Source: an uncultured Opitutia bacterium (GTDB taxonomy: Bacteria > Verrucomicrobiota > Verrucomicrobiia > Opitutales > UBA953). From it: 64,000 nucleotides of DNA. A program made the position numbers and the translations under genes. Below are positions 59,722 to 64,000 of this stretch, in pieces (within the stretch, counting starts at the first letter, position 1; every line of letters begins with the position of its first letter). The stretch lies in NCBI GenBank assembly GCA_945957395.1, contig CAMFKE010000004.1, positions 124,001 to 188,000 on the forward strand, written 5' to 3'. The notes beneath the pieces are model-generated. The model saw only the letters and a list, made by a program, of their open reading frames with translations. It did not search any database and was not told where the DNA came from.

Positions 59722-61503
59722 CTAGACGGTCGGGATGACTCCGGGGACGGCCTGCGAGATGAGCCAGTAGGCGGCCGTATTGACGCCGGCAGGCTTGAGT
59801 TTGGACGGGTTGGGCGCGAGCATGCCGGCCTTCGGTCCCTCGGTGATCTGCGTGGGCGAGTGACCCAGCGCGCTCACGGGGAAGTAGCGCACATTGTCGG
59901 AAATCGACTCGGCGCCCGACACGAGCGTGGGGCAAAGGTCCAGCAGCAGCGACCGCAGGTAGTCCGAGTTCTCCTTCACCCGGGCCAGGTTCAGGCGCCC
60001 CTGCGCCACCGGGGAGCGCAGCCCGACGGCGTTGAACACCGGCTCCCACACGTCGCATTTGCCGATGAGCACCGCCAGAGGGACCTTTATCCTGTCGGCG
60101 CGAGAGAGTCCGGCGATGCGTTTGATGCGCACCTCCATCTCGGCCAGGATGGTGTCCTGCTGGTCGATGACGCCGTTTCGTGTGAGTTGCGGGTCGTGGG
60201 AGAACCCTTCCAGCTCGGCGCGGAAGGCTGCGTTCGAGGTGGGGTCGAAGAGGAAGAAGATGCCTTCGGAGCGCGCCACATGCATGGCGCCGGGCGAGTT
60301 TTCAGGGTCCAGTCCGGGTTCGAAGTGTTCGCCCGCGTTGTCGTAGAAGATGAAGGAGTTGTCGGGCGCGCCTTCCTTGCGGATGGAGTAAACGAAGGGG
60401 CGCGGCAGGGCCACCGTGCGCCCGTGGCGGCGCAGCCTCTCGTAGAATGCCCCCTCCAGCGCCGTCTTCGACAGGATGGCCTCCTCCGGCGTGACCGCCG
60501 AGAACAGGCGGTTTCGCATCTGGTTGAGCATCAGGTTTCCGGTCGGGTCGTCGTCGCGCAGCGTCAGCCCGAAGTCGCGGAAGAGGCCCTCGTGCAGCAC
60601 CTTGGTCAGCACGGCCAGAAGGTAGGATTTGCCGGAGCCCGGTGCGCCCACGATCGACAGGATGTGATGGGTGCTGTCCAGGTAACCGTTGGGTAGCCTG
60701 CGCCGGCAGTGCGGGCAGGCCAGGTCCGGGGCGGGCAGCCCCATCGGGTCGAGCGCTATGCCGGCATCGTTGAAACGGGTCGGGTGGAATCTCAGCCGGT
60801 GGTCCGGTCCGAGCACGGGGTCGCCCGAAAGCTCCTCGTGCGTCGCGATGCTCAAGGCGTCTCCGGCGTCGAAGCGCTGCCAGCAGGCCGGGCAGAAGCG
60901 GCTTCCTTCGTCGCCCGCGAGCACGGCCGACGGCGGCGCCGTTTCCCCTGCGCCGCGCAGGGCCTTTGCGACACCTTCGGCGAGAAATCCCGTATCCAGA
61001 CCGTGGGGACACACGGCGCATTCCGCCGGGCTCGCACCGAGGCGGGCGAGCAGGTCGGGGATTTCGTTGGGCGGGCATTGGCCAAGCACCCGGCCGGTGG
61101 TCGTCTCGAAGACATTCCAGACCTTGGTGTCCAATCCCGGGGGCCAGTCCGCCTCGGCGCCCACGCGCAGGAAGCACAGCCGGTGTTCAAGCTGGAGCGT
61201 CACCGTCTCCCCGTTCGGGAGCGCCGCGCTCGCCAGCAGGGGCGCGCCGTTCACGATGGCGTCGCGCTCGCCGGAGGACGGCAGGATGTGCGGCGCGCCG
61301 TCTACCAGATCGAGCGTCACGCGCGCCGCCAACTGGCCGGATCCCTCTCCGCGTATCACGACGGGGAAGTCGACAATGGTTTCGACGTCGCCACCCAGCG
61401 CGTCCACGAGGGTCACCGCGACGCCGGGAGTCGCCGGGTTTTCGGCCGTTTTGCGCAGCGGGATGAATTTTCGCCAGCCGGTGGATGGGGTGTCGACGGA
61501 CAT
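59722..61503 (-). CDS. Zinc-ribbon P-loop GTPase with FHA-like N-terminus
   Basis: A 593-aa cytoplasmic protein from the ATG at 61503; an upstream TTG at 61545 would add 14 residues. Residues 40-115 look like a divergent FHA fold (DFPVVIRGEGSG, then IVNGAPLLASAALPNGETVT). Cys pairs C162/C165, C204/C207 and C263/C266 suggest zinc ribbons before the G domain. The Walker A motif GAPGSGKS is at 286-293. Asp388 in FYDNAGEH has the DxxG switch pattern, and GKCD at 481-484 stands where NKxD is expected, with Gly for Asn. This resembles the double-GTPase (DO-GTPase) group of TRAFAC GTPases. Nucleotide specificity is inferred. It heads the four-gene operon. Confidence 0.8.
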   Translation of the reverse strand: MSVDTPSTGWRKFIPLRKTAENPATPGVAVTLVDALGGDVETIVDFPVVIRGEGSGQLAARVTLDLVDGAPHILPSSGERDAIVNGAPLLASAALPNGETVTLQLEHRLCFLRVGAEADWPPGLDTKVWNVFETTTGRVLGQCPPNEIPDLLARLGASPAECAVCPHGLDTGFLAEGVAKALRGAGETAPPSAVLAGDEGSRFCPACWQRFDAGDALSIATHEELSGDPVLGPDHRLRFHPTRFNDAGIALDPMGLPAPDLACPHCRRRLPNGYLDSTHHILSIVGAPGSGKSYLLAVLTKVLHEGLFRDFGLTLRDDDPTGNLMLNQMRNRLFSAVTPEEAILSKTALEGAFYERLRRHGRTVALPRPFVYSIRKEGAPDNSFIFYDNAGEHFEPGLDPENSPGAMHVARSEGIFFLFDPTSNAAFRAELEGFSHDPQLTRNGVIDQQDTILAEMEVRIKRIAGLSRADRIKVPLAVLIGKCDVWEPVFNAVGLRSPVAQGRLNLARVKENSDYLRSLLLDLCPTLVSGAESISDNVRYFPVSALGHSPTQITEGPKAGMLAPNPSKLKPAGVNTAAYWLISQAVPGVIPTV

Positions 61504-61778
61504 GGGAATGCGGATAACCGGAGCCTCGTTTTCGAACAACGCCAAAAGCGCCTTGTACCAAGGTTTTATGCGTCTTCGGTGCGGGTTTTCGGGTGACTCT
61601 TTTTTTACGCGCGAGGGCGCTTTGATGGAAAAAGGAGCATGCGTTCTTGTCGATGCGGCCGTGGAATCCTATCGGGTGGGGCGCGCATGCCGCATTTCAT
61701 GCGGCGGCGAATTTCCTTCCTAAGGGATTTCGGCCCTGCGCGTCCTATCTGTCATCCAACCTTTCGCCGCCCGGTCCC

Positions 61779-64000
61779 ATGAATCCCTCCCGCACCGCAC
61801 TTCGCCTGCTCGCCCTCGCGCCGTTTTCCCCGCTCGCCCTTGTCGCCCAGGATTCGGACGCACCCGTCGGCGCGTTCCCGGAGTCCGAGGCTGCGGCGCA
61901 CGCCGCGGCGTATGACGAGGCTTTGGCCCGCTCCGCCTGGGACAAGGCGGTCGCCTCTCTGGTGTTGAAGATTCGCGCCGAAAACACCAAGCGCGACGAG
62001 GGCGAGGGGGACGCCTTGCGTGCCCTGGAGAAGGCCGCCGACTCGGCGCCCGAGCCCATGCGCGCCCCGCTTCGCGCGCTGCTGGCGCACCATTTCCGCG
62101 CCTACTACGACAACCACTCGCATGAGTTGTCCTCCCGTACTGCCGGCGGCTCGGGCGATAAAATCGAAGGGTGGGACGGCCCCCGTCTGTTGCGCGAGGT
62201 GGACGCGCGCTTCCGCTCGGCGCTCGCCGACGAGGCCGCCTTGCGCGCCGCCCCCATCGACTCGTATTCGGCGATCACCGACGGGAAATCCGGCGCCGAC
62301 GCCGCGCGCCCGACGCTGTTCGACTTCCTCGCCTACGACGCCTTCGCCTACTACACCGGCCGCTCCCGTTTCCGTTTCGCGCCCGATGAATCCCCGCTGT
62401 TCCCCGACGACTCGCCGCTTGTCGGCGACACCGACGAGTTTCTCGCGTGGCGACCCGCCGGGGACACCGCGCCGGTCCGCGCGGTCGCGCTGCTTCAGCG
62501 CCTGCTGCGCGCGCACCGCACGCATCCGGAAGCTTTTGCCGAAGCCGAGCTCACCCGCCTGCGTTGGGCCCGCGAGGCCTGCGCGGGCGAATCCGCCGCG
62601 CGCCGGGTTCGAGCGCAGTTGAAAAGGTTGATCGAGACGCACGGTGCGACCCGCGCCGCCGCCATGGCGCATGCCGAGATCGCCGAGAGCCTGCTGGCCT
62701 CCGGCGACCCCAAGGGCGCCCGTGCCGTGGCCGACAAGGGGCGCGGGCTTCTCGCCGGTTCTCCCGGCGCCGCGCGTTGCGAAAACATCCTTCGCGACAT
62801 CGAGGCCCCCGAGGTCACGCTGAAGACGGAGCGCGTGTGGAACGCCCCCTGGCCCCGGCTCACGGTGGTGCACAAGAACCTGGGCAAGCTGCACTTCCGC
62901 GCCGTGCGCTGGGATTGGAAGGAGTTTCTTGGCGCCAATCGCGGCCGGCCCGAGTGGCTCACCGACAAGGAAAAGGCGGCTGTGCTCGCCGCCGCGCCCG
63001 CAAAGACCTGGAGCGTCGAACTGCCCGCCTCGGGCGATTTCAAGTCGCGCACCGATCGGTTCGAGGTTCCCGAAGACCTCGCCCCCGGCTTCTACTTCCT
63101 CATCGCCGCCGGCGACGAGAACTTCTCCGACAAGGACAACCGAGTCTTCTACACCGACTTTTGGGTGAGCAAACTCGCCGTATTCGCCGAAGGCGAGTCC
63201 GGCGACAAGGTGACCGGGCGCGTGTGCGACGCCTCCACCGGCGAGCCCCTTTCGGGCGTCGCCGTCACAGGCTGGCAACTCTCGGGCCGTCGTGAGCGCG
63301 TGAGCGTGGGCGATTCCGTGACCGACGCCTCCGGCCGGTTCTCACTAAGCTCGCCCAATCGGCGAGGCCTGCTGCTGCTGGCCCGCAGCGCGGACGGTCA
63401 GGAGCTCGGCTCCATGCAGGAGTTCGCCGGAGTCCCGGAAATCAAGCCGGTCAATCCGCACAACCGCGTCGCGTTCTTCGCCGACCGCGGCGTGTACCGC
63501 CCGGGGCAGACCGTGCGCTTCAAGGGCGTCGTGCTGCGCGCCGAGCCCGAGTCGCTCAAGCACCGCCCGATTTCCGGCCGCAATGTGACCGTCGCGCTCG
63601 ACGACCCCAACGGCAAGGAGGTCTCGCGTCTGCGCGTCACCTCCAACGACTACGGCGCCTTCGAGGGCGCGTTCACCGTGCCCGCAGACCGCCTGCCCGG
63701 CAGGTACGCCCTGCACACCGTCGGCAACGAGAACGGACGCGACCATGTTCAGGTCGAGGAGTACAAACGCCCCACTTTCGAGGTGAAGCTGGACGCGCCC
63801 GCCGCGGCGTCGGGCCCGACGCCCGAGACCCGTCTTGTGACGGTGCGCGGTTCCGCCCTCAACTATACCGAAGCCCCGGCCGAAGGCGCCAAGGTCGTCT
63901 GGCGCGTGACGCGCGAGGTGCGCTGGCCCCTTTGGTGCTGGTGGCGCCCCGCCGAGCCTCCCGTCGAGATCGCTCACGGCGAGGCCGTCACGGACTCCTC
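61779..64000 (+). CDS. Alpha-2-macroglobulin-family protein (3' end outside window)
   Basis: At least 740 codons are open from the ATG at 61779 to the window edge. The signal peptide ends near LALVAQ (about residue 24), and no lipobox Cys is present. About 430 helical residues follow, then beta-sandwich MG-type domains. The MG2 hallmark FADRGVYRPGQTVRFKGVVL is at 567-586, and KVTGRVCDASTGEPLSGVAV is a carboxypeptidase-regulatory-like loop before it. Bacterial A2M proteins trap or block proteases in the periplasm. The thioester motif, if present, lies beyond the window. It is divergent from the GTPase operon, with a 275-bp intergenic region that has no clear gene. Confidence 0.85.
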   Translation, partial: MNPSRTALRLLALAPFSPLALVAQDSDAPVGAFPESEAAAHAAAYDEALARSAWDKAVASLVLKIRAENTKRDEGEGDALRALEKAADSAPEPMRAPLRALLAHHFRAYYDNHSHELSSRTAGGSGDKIEGWDGPRLLREVDARFRSALADEAALRAAPIDSYSAITDGKSGADAARPTLFDFLAYDAFAYYTGRSRFRFAPDESPLFPDDSPLVGDTDEFLAWRPAGDTAPVRAVALLQRLLRAHRTHPEAFAEAELTRLRWAREACAGESAARRVRAQLKRLIETHGATRAAAMAHAEIAESLLASGDPKGARAVADKGRGLLAGSPGAARCENILRDIEAPEVTLKTERVWNAPWPRLTVVHKNLGKLHFRAVRWDWKEFLGANRGRPEWLTDKEKAAVLAAAPAKTWSVELPASGDFKSRTDRFEVPEDLAPGFYFLIAAGDENFSDKDNRVFYTDFWVSKLAVFAEGESGDKVTGRVCDASTGEPLSGVAVTGWQLSGRRERVSVGDSVTDASGRFSLSSPNRRGLLLLARSADGQELGSMQEFAGVPEIKPVNPHNRVAFFADRGVYRPGQTVRFKGVVLRAEPESLKHRPISGRNVTVALDDPNGKEVSRLRVTSNDYGAFEGAFTVPADRLPGRYALHTVGNENGRDHVQVEEYKRPTFEVKLDAPAAASGPTPETRLVTVRGSALNYTEAPAEGAKVVWRVTREVRWPLWCWWRPAEPPVEIAHGEAVTDS

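Noticed and set aside
61681-61705. Short hairpin upstream of the A2M gene
   Set aside because: A 7-bp stem with a 3-nt loop is common by chance in such GC-rich DNA and has no T-run or known motif.

Overview
The window is a GC-rich bacterial chromosome segment with no prophage, transposase or CRISPR array. Several traits together suggest a Gram-negative Verrucomicrobiota member, perhaps Opitutales-like. These are LPS heptose and lipid A acyltransferase genes, TonB/ExbB/ExbD, two PEP-CTERM proteins, a PPi-type phosphofructokinase, and two minor-pilin-like cassettes that pair prepilins with a very large PilX/GspK-like protein. The taxonomic placement is inference from gene content.

Layout. 1-6.1 kb: the end of an OxyR-like regulator, then a GH101 endo-alpha-N-acetylgalactosaminidase lipoprotein and a GH112 galacto-N-biose/lacto-N-biose phosphorylase, which together suit harvesting of mucin core-1 glycans. 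6.3-8.4 kb: two membrane-anchored proteins of unknown role, divergently oriented. 8.6-12.3 kb: a PepSY-TonB-ExbB-ExbD-coiled-coil operon, probably for iron or another TonB-dependent substrate. 12.5-15.9 kb: a lipoprotein, a flavin reductase, an outer-membrane barrel and TerC. 16-18.9 kb: pilin cassette 1, visibly more AT-rich and carrying a G8-tract frameshift. 19-25 kb: an SLC13 permease, tRNA-Tyr, a polytopic protein with a proline-rich tail, rpsT, an atypical RluA-like protein, GltS and a small membrane protein. 25-30.4 kb: dnaE and PPi-dependent phosphofructokinase.

30.8-39.2 kb (minus strand): a PEP-CTERM protein with a PstS-like binding protein, then an envelope block. That block holds hldD, a fused lipid A acyltransferase-heptosyltransferase, and two exported ClpP-like proteins, one of which has lost its catalytic Ser and His. 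39.3-42.1 kb: phosphatidylserine decarboxylase, a HisN-like phosphatase and a second PEP-CTERM protein. 42.2-46.4 kb: pilin cassette 2. 46.7-53.1 kb: queE, sucA, a Nudix hydrolase, a DUF374-type acyltransferase and hemE. 53.2-54.1 kb: a cysteine-free FmdB-like protein, a small lipoprotein and tRNA-Ala.

54.2-61.5 kb is the most unusual locus. Four tightly packed minus-strand genes encode a zinc-ribbon P-loop GTPase with an FHA-like N-terminus, a GAP1-like protein with one membrane segment, a large helical single-pass membrane protein, and a GYF-like two-segment membrane protein. This looks like a membrane-tethered GTPase system of the class predicted to act in biological conflict. Divergent to it, and running off the window, is an alpha-2-macroglobulin-family protein.
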